Shown: positions 37,482 to 45,671 of the stretch, one piece after another | Layout of the letters: each line of letters starts with the position of its first letter | Numbering within the stretch: position 1 is the stretch's first letter | Made by a program: the position numbers and the translations under genes | The notes under the pieces: generated by a model | Told to the model about the DNA's origin: nothing | Databases searched by the model: none | Seen by the model: the letters and a program-made list of their open reading frames with translations, nothing else | NCBI RefSeq assembly: GCF_022809095.1 | Contig: NZ_JALAZE010000001.1 | Span: 496,001-560,000 of the forward strand | DNA length: 64,000 nucleotides | Reading direction: 5' to 3' | Source: Bacillus kexueae | GTDB lineage: Bacteria; Bacillota; Bacilli; Bacillales; Aeribacillaceae

Positions 37482-38465
37482 TTATTTTTCTAATGCAAAG
37501 CGGTCGTAAATATCGTCTAACATCATGTTCGCAGCGATAATACCGCCACCCATATTCCACGTTACTTCATCGACCGTGTATACGTTTTCGGATTTGACAG
37601 CATCTAGGTTGCTCCATAACGGGTGGCTTGTCCACTCTTCATACGTTTTCTTCACTGCGTCATTATCACTCATAAACATATAAAACACATCTGCATTCAT
37701 TTGAGAAATGCTTTCTTTATCCGTTAATTTAATAACCGCTTCGTCTGTTTGTTGAGATTGTGGACGCTCAAATCCTAACTCATCTAAAATCGTACCAGCA
37801 AATCCCGTTGCATAAATGCGTGCATGATCTTCACGGAAGTTTAACACCGATACTTCAAGCGGCCACTCATCACCCATTTTTTCTTCTACTTTCGTTTGGA
37901 AATCAGCGACACGATTTTCCCAATCGGAAATCAATTGATTCGCTTCTGCTTCTTTATTTAAAGCTTGTCCCATCAATTCAACTGTTCCTTTAAACTCGAA
38001 AACTGTTTCATGGGCAACTGTTGGAGCAATTTGCGATAATTGATCATAAATCTCTTCATGTCTTAATTTAGAAGCGATGATTAAGTCAGGATTTAATTTC
38101 GCAATTTCCTCTAAATTCGGTTGAGTTTCTAATCCAACAATCGTTACGCCTTCTAAATCATCTTTCAAATAATTGTAAATAGGTTGTTCTACCCATGACT
38201 CGACAACCCCTACCGGTTTAACACCTAATGCGACTGCTGCATCTGTTGCACCTTGGTACAACGTTACAATTGTTTCTGGTGTACCTTCAATAGTTGTCTC
38301 ACCCATCGCATGTGTCACTGTACGAACATCACTTGTTCCCTCTTCTTCTGTTGAACTTGCCGGCTCATTCGTTGCTCCGCTACTGCAACCAACTAAAGCA
38401 ATAACGAAAGCAATCATAAGTGCAAATAATGAAAAGAAATGATTTCTTTTTACATATGTAGTCAT
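37482..38465 (-). CDS. sirA: SirA-like staphyloferrin B-binding lipoprotein
   Basis: 327-residue periplasmic-binding-type (FepB/FecB fold) receptor lipoprotein. The signal peptide ends in LVGC with Cys27 as the lipid-modified residue, followed by a Ser/Thr/Glu-rich linker. The first half has GVVESWVEQPIYNYL and the second RIYATGFAGTILDELGFERP. Length equals S. aureus SirA (about 330). The ATG has GGAGGTCC upstream and a Fur box 20 bases before it. It heads sirABC, on the same strand as sbn rather than divergent as in S. aureus. Confidence 0.88.
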   Translation of the reverse strand: MTTYVKRNHFFSLFALMIAFVIALVGCSSGATNEPASSTEEEGTSDVRTVTHAMGETTIEGTPETIVTLYQGATDAAVALGVKPVGVVESWVEQPIYNYLKDDLEGVTIVGLETQPNLEEIAKLNPDLIIASKLRHEEIYDQLSQIAPTVAHETVFEFKGTVELMGQALNKEAEANQLISDWENRVADFQTKVEEKMGDEWPLEVSVLNFREDHARIYATGFAGTILDELGFERPQSQQTDEAVIKLTDKESISQMNADVFYMFMSDNDAVKKTYEEWTSHPLWSNLDAVKSENVYTVDEVTWNMGGGIIAANMMLDDIYDRFALEK

Positions 38466-38485
38466 CTTATGGACCTCCTATAGTT

Positions 38486-38504
38486 GATAATGAGAATTGT
38501 TATC
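38486..38504 (-). promoter_or_regulatory. Fur box of sirABC
   Basis: GATAATGAGAATTGTTATC matches the 19-base Fur consensus at 16 positions. It lies 20-39 bases upstream of the sirA start, so sirABC should be repressed by iron. Confidence 0.85.
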
Positions 38505-38774
38505 ATTACATTCTCATTATATGGAATCGAGAAAATCTTGGCAAGAGTTTTTTGAAATTGAAAATCATTTTCGTTTGATTTATTGATTTAAGAGAGGAAA
38601 GTTTTGAAAACCGTAAAGAAGCTATTCATGAAGTTTAATCTATGTTTTAAAATCGAGAGAATATAGCAATAAATCCAAAATTTTCTTGAATGCTCTCCCA
38701 CGTAATAAGTGTCGAGGACTTCCTTTCTTTCCCTTTGCAATCCTTAAATATTTATAAACCTTACCAACTTTAAT
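38505..38774. other. gene-free stretch between sirA and the RHS remnant
   Basis: AT-rich DNA with a further TTCTCATTATATGG half-site beside the Fur box. I see no gene, terminator or repeat that I can support in the rest. Confidence 0.5.
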
Positions 38775-39253
38775 TTAGTTCCCTGCAACTGCCCATGCAA
38801 CAGCTAACGCTAATTTATAGCCTCGTTTTCCTTCAGCTCGTGCTTTTTTATATGCTTGATACCCATCATACGTTGCCATGGCAGCATTAAATACGAGCCA
38901 TTCCCAATTTCCTTCTGGGTCCATATAACGGACTGGGTTTCCATGGGCATACGCATATTGTTTTAATGATTTAGGATCGTCTTCAAAACCGTGGAATTTG
39001 TCTCGTGTTAAAAATCTCCCTGTATCGGCATCATAATATCTTGCCTTCAAGTAGTAGAGACCCGTTGCTTCATCGTAACGATAGCCTGCATAACGATACG
39101 GATTTTCGGATGCCAGCCTTCCACTTTGTGATAGTATATTTCCCCATGCATCGTACTCACGTTTCCATTGCTATCGGTATAGTGTTTTCTCCGAGAAAAT
39201 GAATTTTCTGAGTTTCGGGAAACCGTTTTTACCATAGGTAACGCGTATTCCAA
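38775..39253 (-). pseudogene. RHS/WapA-type toxin remnant: RHS core end plus truncated tip
   Basis: In frame from 39170 to 38775 the translation reads like an RHS-repeat core end: YDAWGN, RYAGYRYDEATGLYYLKARYY, DADTGRF, then NPVRYMDPEGN, the boundary to the variable toxin tip. The tip is only about 45 residues and ends at a stop. A stop at 39171-39173 interrupts this frame; 39171-39253 continues in another frame with SNGNVS, so there is a frameshift. The large N-terminal part is missing. It is probably an orphan toxin cassette, not an active gene. Confidence 0.75.
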
Positions 39254-39313
39254 GCTTTAACAGCTCATTCAGTGTAATGAACATTACACTAGGTACAACT
39301 TGCCCGTCGCACT

Positions 39314-39341
39314 GAAAAACCTGGTGAAGAACACCAGGTTT
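39314..39341 (-). terminator. hairpin between cassette remnants
   Basis: AAACCTGGTG (39317-39326) pairs perfectly with CACCAGGTTT (39332-39341), with a short T run on the minus strand. A second palindrome, AGTGTAATG/CATTACACT, lies at 39273-39292. Confidence 0.6.
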
Positions 39342-39354
39342 CAAATAAACTACA

Positions 39355-39600
39355 GAATTAACTTTCTATAGAAAAGGGCTTAATCTGATTATCCCTACAG
39401 ATACACATATGATTCCTCCAACTAAAAACAATATTTTAATGAACTAATAATTAAAAATATAAGCAATAGAGTGATAAATTTAATATGTTCTAATGGTTTA
39501 CTGTAAAGGAATCGGTGTTAAGTCGTATAAAAAACATATATAGTCCCAAAGCGCATGTTACAACCCCTGCAAAGAGAAAAAAGTAATTTTGCTATTAATA
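39355..39600 (-). pseudogene. decayed small membrane protein
   Basis: Three minus-strand frames in turn give strongly hydrophobic segments: NYFFLFAGVVTCALGLYMFF, then HIKFITLLLIFLIISSL, then ILFLVGGIICVSVGIIRLS, each ended by a stop. This looks like one small membrane gene broken by two frameshifts. It lies between putative immunity and toxin remnants, where membrane-type immunity genes are common. The reading is tentative. Confidence 0.35.
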
Positions 39601-39618
39601 CAAAAACAATGAAAATAT

Positions 39619-39876
39619 TCAAAGAATAAGAATTATACCTAATATTACAAAGAAAATTCCAATAATTATTAGAATCAATTTTATTATCCAAATTGGCACC
39701 TTTCCTAGTATGTTTGATACTATTACCAAAATTATCAATTCAACTAAAGAATCAGTGTGAATATAGCTTTGATCAATCCATCTAGTCTTCTTTTGTTCCT
39801 CTTTTGAGAGAGTAAGCCCCCAATAAATAGTTGCTATCCCTATCAAAAACACTAATACCTTTGCGAAAATTATCAT
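39619..39876 (-). CDS. small membrane protein, 85 aa, possible immunity gene
   Basis: Two or three hydrophobic segments: residues 3-23, about 42-60, and 66-85, where the C-terminal end is almost purely Ile/Leu/Val. A charged loop lies between (KEEQKKTRWIDQ). It follows the TPR protein gene within 25 bases and is read in the same direction. I recognise no family. Its place in a polymorphic toxin array makes an immunity role possible but unproven. Confidence 0.55.
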   Translation of the reverse strand: MIIFAKVLVFLIGIATIYWGLTLSKEEQKKTRWIDQSYIHTDSLVELIILVIVSNILGKVPIWIIKLILIIIGIFFVILGIILIL

Positions 39877-39897
39877 CTTAGAGATTATTCCCCCATG

Positions 39898-40458
39898 TTA
39901 TCTTTTTATTAGCTTTCTTTTGTTATAAATTTGACGAAATGACCCTAGTACAGCAGGAGCTATTGCCTTTGCTAGGTCCTGAATAGTTATTTTTTCACCT
40001 TTTTGAGCAGTTAAATCCTTCTCTACTTTCTTAATATTCCTAAATTTAGGGTCATATGTTTCACGTTCTAAGAGGTTATTATATAGGTTCATTGCTTTTC
40101 GTTTTTGTCCCGAATATATATAGGATTTTAATACTCGAATAAGTTTATTATCATGTAAAAATGGTTCCTTTAATATCAGTTCAAAAGCACGATCAAAATA
40201 TTTCGAAGCTACTAGATATTGTTTTCTTTTGTAATACAAGATTCCGATTTCAATCAAAATGTTCGCTCTTTCCAAGTTAGTTAATGTGGATAGATTCATC
40301 GCTTTTTTTAAAATAATAATTGCCTTTGTTTTATTCCTTAAAAAAAATTCATAATCTTTAGCCCTTTTTATATAATCTTCAGATGTCTTTAAATGTTTTA
40401 TAAACAACTTGAATATGACCCAAGATAAGTAAGCAAAAGCTAGAATAGTTATGAACAT
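39898..40458 (-). CDS. membrane-anchored TPR-like protein, 186 aa
   Basis: One N-terminal helix (about residues 2-18) followed by helical pairs that resemble tetratricopeptide repeats: ANILIEIGILYYKRKQYLVASKYFDRAFELI and LIRVLKSYIYSGQKRKAMNLYNNLL. TPR units serve protein binding. I place the start at the ATG at 40458, which has GGAGGAGAAG upstream; the longer frame from 40530 lacks a ribosome binding site and overlaps it. Function unknown; located in the decayed toxin array. Confidence 0.6.
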   Translation of the reverse strand: MFITILAFAYLSWVIFKLFIKHLKTSEDYIKRAKDYEFFLRNKTKAIIILKKAMNLSTLTNLERANILIEIGILYYKRKQYLVASKYFDRAFELILKEPFLHDNKLIRVLKSYIYSGQKRKAMNLYNNLLERETYDPKFRNIKKVEKDLTAQKGEKITIQDLAKAIAPAVLGSFRQIYNKRKLIKR

Positions 40459-40633
40459 AAATTTATCAACTTCTCCTCCTTGCTTTATGGCACCAAAAGC
40501 TAAAAAAATTGCTTGACATGGCATGTTCACTTACCTGATTAAATTATCTGTATTTTTTTAAAATTATTTACTCATCCATCCATGTCAAGCATATTTAATT
40601 ATCAGTTTCCTAATAAATACATTACAATAGTTT

Positions 40634-40741
40634 CTAATATCCTATACGTCTTAGTAGCAATTTCTCTGCTCTAGTTATTGCCCGGTCGATAGCTCGACCA
40701 ACTCTAGTCCTATCAAATCTTCTCTCTAACGAAAAAATATA
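40634..40741 (-). pseudogene. tail of a displaced toxin cassette
   Basis: A 35-codon open stretch without a start codon ends in a basic amphipathic segment (ERRFDRTRVGRAIDRAITRA) before a stop. It lies directly downstream of an immunity-like gene. Such isolated 3' ends are typical of recombining polymorphic toxin loci. Evidence is thin. Confidence 0.3.
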
Positions 40742-40888
40742 TTAAAACAAGCCGTTAGATTTCTAAGAAATAGCGTGCTCTCCAAGGAAAATTTTGACGA
40801 CCTTTCCCCCATTGAATTCAAGAAAAGGTCGTAGCTTATCAAATATGAGGTCAATGTAAAATATCGTATTATGATAATACGAACGATA

Positions 40889-41470
40889 TTATTTAGACCA
40901 CAATATTTTGGAAATTTGTACATGGTCTGGCAAATGGCTTGAGAGCGAGGTGACACTTAAATAACGTTCATCATTTGTGATAAATTCTAAATAATTCGCA
41001 TCATGACCTACATTAATATATAAATTGGAATTACTCATATCTAACTCGGTAATTATGTTAGTGTTGACTTCTTTATATATACTAAATTTAACTTTGGGTG
41101 AATCAGAAATGATAAACGGATCTATCCATGTCGCTAATGAATAAGTTTCATTAATCACTTTCACTAGACTTTCGGGAGTATTGATTTCAGTCTTATAAAT
41201 TCCCCACTGCCTATCAAGTAAATCAAAATTACATACTACTTGGTAATCTACATTCATACTTAAGTCATTTAGAAGATTGAGTCCTCCATAGAAATGCAAG
41301 TATATTGGAAATTGATTCTTCTTCAATAAAAAGTCAACTAGAAAATTCTCAAGCTTTTCAGTTTCATCCATGTTTTCTGGAGAAATCGAGAATTTTATTT
41401 CATTTCCGTTATTGTTGGTTAAAACAAAATCCCCATTCATTGGTTCTTGTCTTAACTCTATCTTAAACAT
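40889..41470 (-). CDS. putative immunity protein of an RHS-type toxin cassette, 193 aa
   Basis: Soluble, acidic 193-residue protein without signal peptide or recognised domain. A good GGGGAGG site precedes the ATG. It starts 15 bases after the stop of the toxin-tip ORF at 41486-41911, the standard toxin-immunity arrangement. The guess that it neutralises that toxin rests on position alone. Confidence 0.55.
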   Translation of the reverse strand: MFKIELRQEPMNGDFVLTNNNGNEIKFSISPENMDETEKLENFLVDFLLKKNQFPIYLHFYGGLNLLNDLSMNVDYQVVCNFDLLDRQWGIYKTEINTPESLVKVINETYSLATWIDPFIISDSPKVKFSIYKEVNTNIITELDMSNSNLYINVGHDANYLEFITNDERYLSVTSLSSHLPDHVQISKILWSK

Positions 41471-41485
41471 AAAAAGCGACCTCCC

Positions 41486-41911
41486 CTACCAAACGTATCT
41501 GTATTTTTTTCTTTCCATTGCATTTCTTTGAGGCAATTTATAACCCTTTGGTATATCCCATCTAAATACGTAATGAACTTTTTCATCTCTTATATGATAG
41601 TGCCAAACCCTGCGCTTTTCTATTTTTCCTTTTGGATTAATCAAGTCAATATAACCGTAATCAATAGCGAAAATTCTTTTCTTTATCTTTTGGTCTATAA
41701 TAACAACTGGACTATTAGAGTGTGAAATTATTTTATACCTATCTTTATACTTACCAATAATCTTATCTGCATATTTTTCAACTCTATTTCCAATTTTTTG
41801 TACTGCTAATACTCCGTATCTTATAGCATACTTTCTTATTAAGGGCGTCGTAAACCTCAAAATAGTACCTAACAATGGAATAATTAATGCATAATAACCA
41901 TCTACATCCAT
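41486..41911 (-). CDS. orphan toxin tip (C-terminal cassette) of an RHS/WapA-type protein
   Basis: The first coded residues (WFMDVDGYYA, reading through the nominal ATG) keep the D-x-DG motif that ends RHS cores. A helical segment (residues about 8-45) and a basic C-terminal domain with VWHYHIRDEKVHYVFRWDI follow. There is no ribosome binding site before the ATG at 41911, as expected for a 5'-truncated cassette that was once fused to a large secreted protein. The frame continues upstream into IS200 sequence. Toxic activity unknown. Confidence 0.55.
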   Translation of the reverse strand: MDVDGYYALIIPLLGTILRFTTPLIRKYAIRYGVLAVQKIGNRVEKYADKIIGKYKDRYKIISHSNSPVVIIDQKIKKRIFAIDYGYIDLINPKGKIEKRRVWHYHIRDEKVHYVFRWDIPKGYKLPQRNAMERKKYRYVW

Positions 41912-41914
41912 AAA

Positions 41915-42255
41915 CCAAGTCTTGCTCCGAGTAAAATCATGCAGTACCTAAAAGGAAGATCATCGAGATTATTGCAAGATGAATTTCCAGAACTGAAGAA
42001 GAAATATTGGGGTCAGCACTTATGGGCAAGGGGATATTTTTGTGCAACAGTGGGAACTAAGACAGAGGAAATCATTCGACATTACATCGCCAATCAAATT
42101 CGTGATGAAAAGAACGACATCTTCAGAATTGAGGAATGAGTTTAGTCAAGTTTAGTGTGCTTAAGCATAAGTTCTTTAAGATGACTTCAGTCTTAGATAA
42201 CGACTTTAGTCGTCGACATTTATGTCTAAACCCACCTGCTTTAGTAGGTGGTCGT
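41915..42255 (+). mobile_element. IS200/IS605-type element remnant (3' part of tnpA and right end)
   Basis: The plus frame from 41915 to 42139 encodes the C-terminal 74 residues of a Y1-type TnpA (SLAPSKIMQYLKGRSSRLLQ, then WGQHLWARGYFCAT). The catalytic HuH region is absent, so it is inactive. Beyond the stop, several inverted repeats occur, ending with CCACCTGC/GTAGGTGG (about 42230-42252), the type of subterminal hairpin recognised by TnpA at IS200/IS605 ends. The left end has been lost at the junction with the toxin cassette. Confidence 0.8.
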
Positions 42256-42276
42256 TTAATTTAGCGAAAAAAGAAA

Positions 42277-42300
42277 AAGCATACCGAATTTGGTATGCTT
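42277..42300 (-). terminator. intrinsic terminator of the symporter gene
   Basis: AAGCATACC pairs with GGTATGCTT around AATTTG. On the minus strand a TTTTTC tract follows. It lies 9 bases beyond the stop of the gene ending at 42309. Confidence 0.85.
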
Positions 42301-42308
42301 CCCCCTTT

Positions 42309-43730
42309 TTAACCCGCCTTTTGCTCAACTTCTTCAATCTCCCATTCTTCCGCTTTTTCAATGCCTAGTTTCAGCGGATCAAAAGTTGGCTCAAGGCCTT
42401 TAGCACGCTGATCTTTGTAATCGCGTAAAACTCGGAACGCTACGTTTCCTAGCAAGGCGATTCCGATTAAGTTAATGACCGTCATTAGACCCATGAATAA
42501 GTCAGCGACTGACCAGACAAAACCGAGACCGACCAATGAACCGATGAAAACGAACACAATCGTTGCAAGACGGTAAAGATTTAATATGCTTTTCGAGTTT
42601 TTAATAAATTGAATATTCGTCTCTCCGTAATAATAACTTCCAATAATCGATGTAAAGGCAAAGAGAAAGATTGCGACAGCAATAAAGATGTTTGCCCAGT
42701 CTCCCACTTGCGAACTTAACGATGCTTGTAACAAGTTAATCCCTTCATATTGACCTGAATTGTACACATCCGTTGAAACAAGGATGATGAAAGCTGTTGC
42801 AGTACATACGATCAATGTATCAAAATAAACACCTAATGTTTGAATGAATCCTTGCTTTGCTGGATGGCTAACCGCCGCCGTTGCTGCTGCATTTGGCGCA
42901 CTTCCCATTCCTGCTTCGTTCGAGAACAATCCACGTCTTACACCGTGCATAATCGCTGCACCAATACCACCACCAATTGCTTGCTCTAGCCCAAACGCGT
43001 GTTTAATGATTGATGCCATTACAGCTGGAAACTCACCAATATTCGTCACAAACACGACAGCTGCCATTACGATATAAAGTACGACCATAATTGGGACGAT
43101 CACACTTGATACGAAGGCGATTCGATGAATCCCACCAAAAATAATAACAGCAGTTAGAGCCGCAAGGATAAGTCCCACCGCGACACTTTGTAGACCGAAC
43201 GCTTCTTCAAATGCCGCTGAAATCGTATTGCTTTGTACAGAATTAAAAATAAGGCCAAATGTGAGTGCGATTAAAATGGCAAAGACTACGCCAAGCCATT
43301 TTTGATTTAAACCTTTTGAAATGTAATAAGCTGGACCGCCACGATACGTGCCAGGCTTGTCCACATCTTTCACTTTGTACACTTGCGCTAACGTACTTTC
43401 GACAAAGCTCGTTGCCCCACCAATTATCGCCACAATCCACATCCAAAAAACAGCACCTGGTCCCCCTAACGTAATCGCCACTGCGACACCCGCTAAGTTT
43501 CCAGTTCCAATTCTTGTTGCCGATCCTATGCTAAACGACTTAAATGAAGAAATCGGTTTCTCCCCTGGCTTATGTGCTGGTGTTTTTTCAAAAATGATGC
43601 GGAACATTTCTTTTATATACGTAAATTGGATAAACCCTGTTTTCCACGTAAAATAAATGCCAATCCCTAATAGCCCGTAAATGACGACATACGACCATAA
43701 AATATTGTTCAAAAAATCGACCACGATCAT
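42309..43730 (-). CDS. AGCS family sodium:alanine/glycine symporter
   Basis: 473-residue membrane protein with about 11 helices that imports alanine, glycine or a related amino acid with Na+. Family signature stretches are present: SIGSATRIGTGNLAGVAVAI, the GGPGAVFWMW motif, and HGVRRGLFSNEAGMGSAPNAAATA. Length matches B. subtilis AlsT-type proteins, but paralogues in this family transport different amino acids, so I give no gene name. Monocistronic with its own terminator. Confidence 0.9.
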   Translation of the reverse strand: MIVVDFLNNILWSYVVIYGLLGIGIYFTWKTGFIQFTYIKEMFRIIFEKTPAHKPGEKPISSFKSFSIGSATRIGTGNLAGVAVAITLGGPGAVFWMWIVAIIGGATSFVESTLAQVYKVKDVDKPGTYRGGPAYYISKGLNQKWLGVVFAILIALTFGLIFNSVQSNTISAAFEEAFGLQSVAVGLILAALTAVIIFGGIHRIAFVSSVIVPIMVVLYIVMAAVVFVTNIGEFPAVMASIIKHAFGLEQAIGGGIGAAIMHGVRRGLFSNEAGMGSAPNAAATAAVSHPAKQGFIQTLGVYFDTLIVCTATAFIILVSTDVYNSGQYEGINLLQASLSSQVGDWANIFIAVAIFLFAFTSIIGSYYYGETNIQFIKNSKSILNLYRLATIVFVFIGSLVGLGFVWSVADLFMGLMTVINLIGIALLGNVAFRVLRDYKDQRAKGLEPTFDPLKLGIEKAEEWEIEEVEQKAG

Positions 43731-43770
43731 ACTATCTTCTCCCTTGTGTTGTATTCGTAATTTTCTGTCA

Positions 43771-43812
43771 TTTAACTTAACACTTTAACCCGTTTAAGCG
43801 TTTAAGTATTTA
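43771..43812. promoter_or_regulatory. cluster of TTTAA repeats between divergent genes
   Basis: TTTAA occurs at 43771, 43784, 43793 and 43801, with ACTTTAA and TTTAAGT forming a near-palindrome. It lies between the divergent symporter and CoA-disulfide reductase genes and could bind a regulator. No known consensus matched with confidence. Confidence 0.3.
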
Positions 43813-43988
43813 TGTATCATACTATATCATAGTCGACCTAATTCGACAAGTCGTTTTCTGAAAATTTTTAATAATTCAATTAAATGGAATACCTTCACAC
43901 TTTTTCCAACTGAAATGTAATCCTTGACACGTATCAATCGTTCGAATATTATGCCCAATAGGGTATGTTAACAAGGAGGGCATTAACT

Positions 43989-45638
43989 GTGAGAAAAATT
44001 GTGATTGTTGGTGGGGTGGCAGGAGGTGCTACCGCTGCTGCACGCTTACGAAGATTAAATGAAAAAGATGAGATTATCATGTTTGAACGTGGTGAATACA
44101 TTTCCTTCGCAAACTGCGGATTGCCATATTATATCGGAAACGTCATTGAAAGTCGCCAAAAACTTCTTGTGCAATCTGTTGAAGGCATGTCAAAGCGCTT
44201 TCGCTTAGATATTCGAAATCTAACTGAAGTAACGAAAATTAACCGCGAAGCAAAAACTGTAACGGCAAAAAACGTGCTGACGGGTGAGGAATACGAGGAG
44301 TCGTACGATGTGCTGATTTTATCACCAGGAGCAAAACCAATCATTCCTCCTATCGCTGGAATAAACAATGCGAAAAATGTGTTTACCCTTCGCAACGTGC
44401 CAGACACCGATAAAATCAAAGCACATATTGATCAAACGAATCCAACGAATGCAGTGGTCATCGGTGGCGGATTTATCGGCGTTGAAATGGCTGAAAACTT
44501 AGTCGAACGCGGCGTAAATGTGACGCTCGTTGAAATGGCCAATCAAGTCATGAATCCGATTGATTTTGAAATGGCCTCCATCGTTCATACGCATATGAAG
44601 GAAAAAGGTGTCAACCTTCTCTTTAACGATGGAGTCAAAGCGATTGAACAAGAAGGAAAACGTGTGGTATTAGCAAGTGGTCAAACGCTTGAAACAGATA
44701 TGATTGTACTCGCAATCGGTGTTACGCCAGAAAATCAATTGGCAAAAGACGCACAATTAGCACTTGGCGTCCGCGGTGCGATTAAAGTAAATGAACATCT
44801 CCAAACATCCGACCCATCTATTTATGCCATAGGTGATGTGATTGAAGTGAAACATTACATTCATGGCTTTGAAACATTCGTCCCACTTGCTTGGCCAGCT
44901 AACCGACAAGGACGTTTAGTAGCCGATCATATAAACGGTCGTGATGTAAAGTATAATGGGACACTTGGCACTTCCATTGCGAAGATTTTTGACCTTACCG
45001 TAGCCGCTACTGGTAGCAATGAAAAAGTTTTACAGCATCATCACATTCCATATGAAGTGATTCACGTACACCCACTCCATCATGCCGGCTATTATCCTGG
45101 CGCGAAACAAATGACTTTAAAAGTGCTTTTTGACCGTGAAACTGGACAGATATATGGTGCACAAGCCGTTGGCGGAGATGGAGTTGATAAACGAATTGAT
45201 GTGATTGCCACTGCGATTAAAGGTGGGCTCACCGTTATGGATTTACCTGACTTAGAATTATCTTACGCTCCGCCTTTTTCATCAGCGAAAGATCCCGTCA
45301 ATATGGCTGGGTACGTCGCATCAAACATTGTCGAAGGAGATGTTGAAACCGTTCAATGGCATGAAATCGATGAAATCGTCGCAAACGGTGGCACACTCAT
45401 TGATGTGCGAACTCCGCTAGAAGTTGAAAGAGGAAAAATTAATGGCTCAATCAACATCCCACTTGACGATTTACGTGACCGACTTCATGAACTACCAAAG
45501 GATGAAATCATTTATGTAACATGTCAAGTAGGTTTACGCGGTTACATCGCTACCCGCATCCTACAAGAAAACGGTTATCATGCGAAGAATCTTGATGGTG
45601 GATTCAAATTATACAGCGCTGTATTTCATCAAAATTAA
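43989..45638 (+). CDS. CoA-disulfide reductase with C-terminal rhodanese domain
   Basis: 549-residue flavoprotein that reduces CoA disulfide or CoA persulfide with NAD(P)H, keeping the CoA thiol pool reduced in bacilli. FAD motif VGGVAGGATAAA at residue 7; the single active-site cysteine is Cys43 in FANCGLPYY, as in CoADR; second NAD motif VVIGGGFIGVEMAE; FAD motif YAIGDVIEV. The rhodanese domain (about 460-549) has its own cysteine in VTCQVGLRGY. The start is GTG at 43989, with AAGGAGGG eight bases upstream; the ATG at 43965 has no ribosome binding site. Confidence 0.88.
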   Translation: MRKIVIVGGVAGGATAAARLRRLNEKDEIIMFERGEYISFANCGLPYYIGNVIESRQKLLVQSVEGMSKRFRLDIRNLTEVTKINREAKTVTAKNVLTGEEYEESYDVLILSPGAKPIIPPIAGINNAKNVFTLRNVPDTDKIKAHIDQTNPTNAVVIGGGFIGVEMAENLVERGVNVTLVEMANQVMNPIDFEMASIVHTHMKEKGVNLLFNDGVKAIEQEGKRVVLASGQTLETDMIVLAIGVTPENQLAKDAQLALGVRGAIKVNEHLQTSDPSIYAIGDVIEVKHYIHGFETFVPLAWPANRQGRLVADHINGRDVKYNGTLGTSIAKIFDLTVAATGSNEKVLQHHHIPYEVIHVHPLHHAGYYPGAKQMTLKVLFDRETGQIYGAQAVGGDGVDKRIDVIATAIKGGLTVMDLPDLELSYAPPFSSAKDPVNMAGYVASNIVEGDVETVQWHEIDEIVANGGTLIDVRTPLEVERGKINGSINIPLDDLRDRLHELPKDEIIYVTCQVGLRGYIATRILQENGYHAKNLDGGFKLYSAVFHQN

Positions 45639-45671
45639 CAACTGAATCAAATTTAGTTGCCAAGATTTTTT

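Noticed and set aside
43965-43988. ATG start at 43965 for the CoA-disulfide reductase
   Set aside because: The GTG at 43989 has AAGGAGGG at ideal spacing and puts the active-site cysteine at residue 43, as in characterised enzymes.
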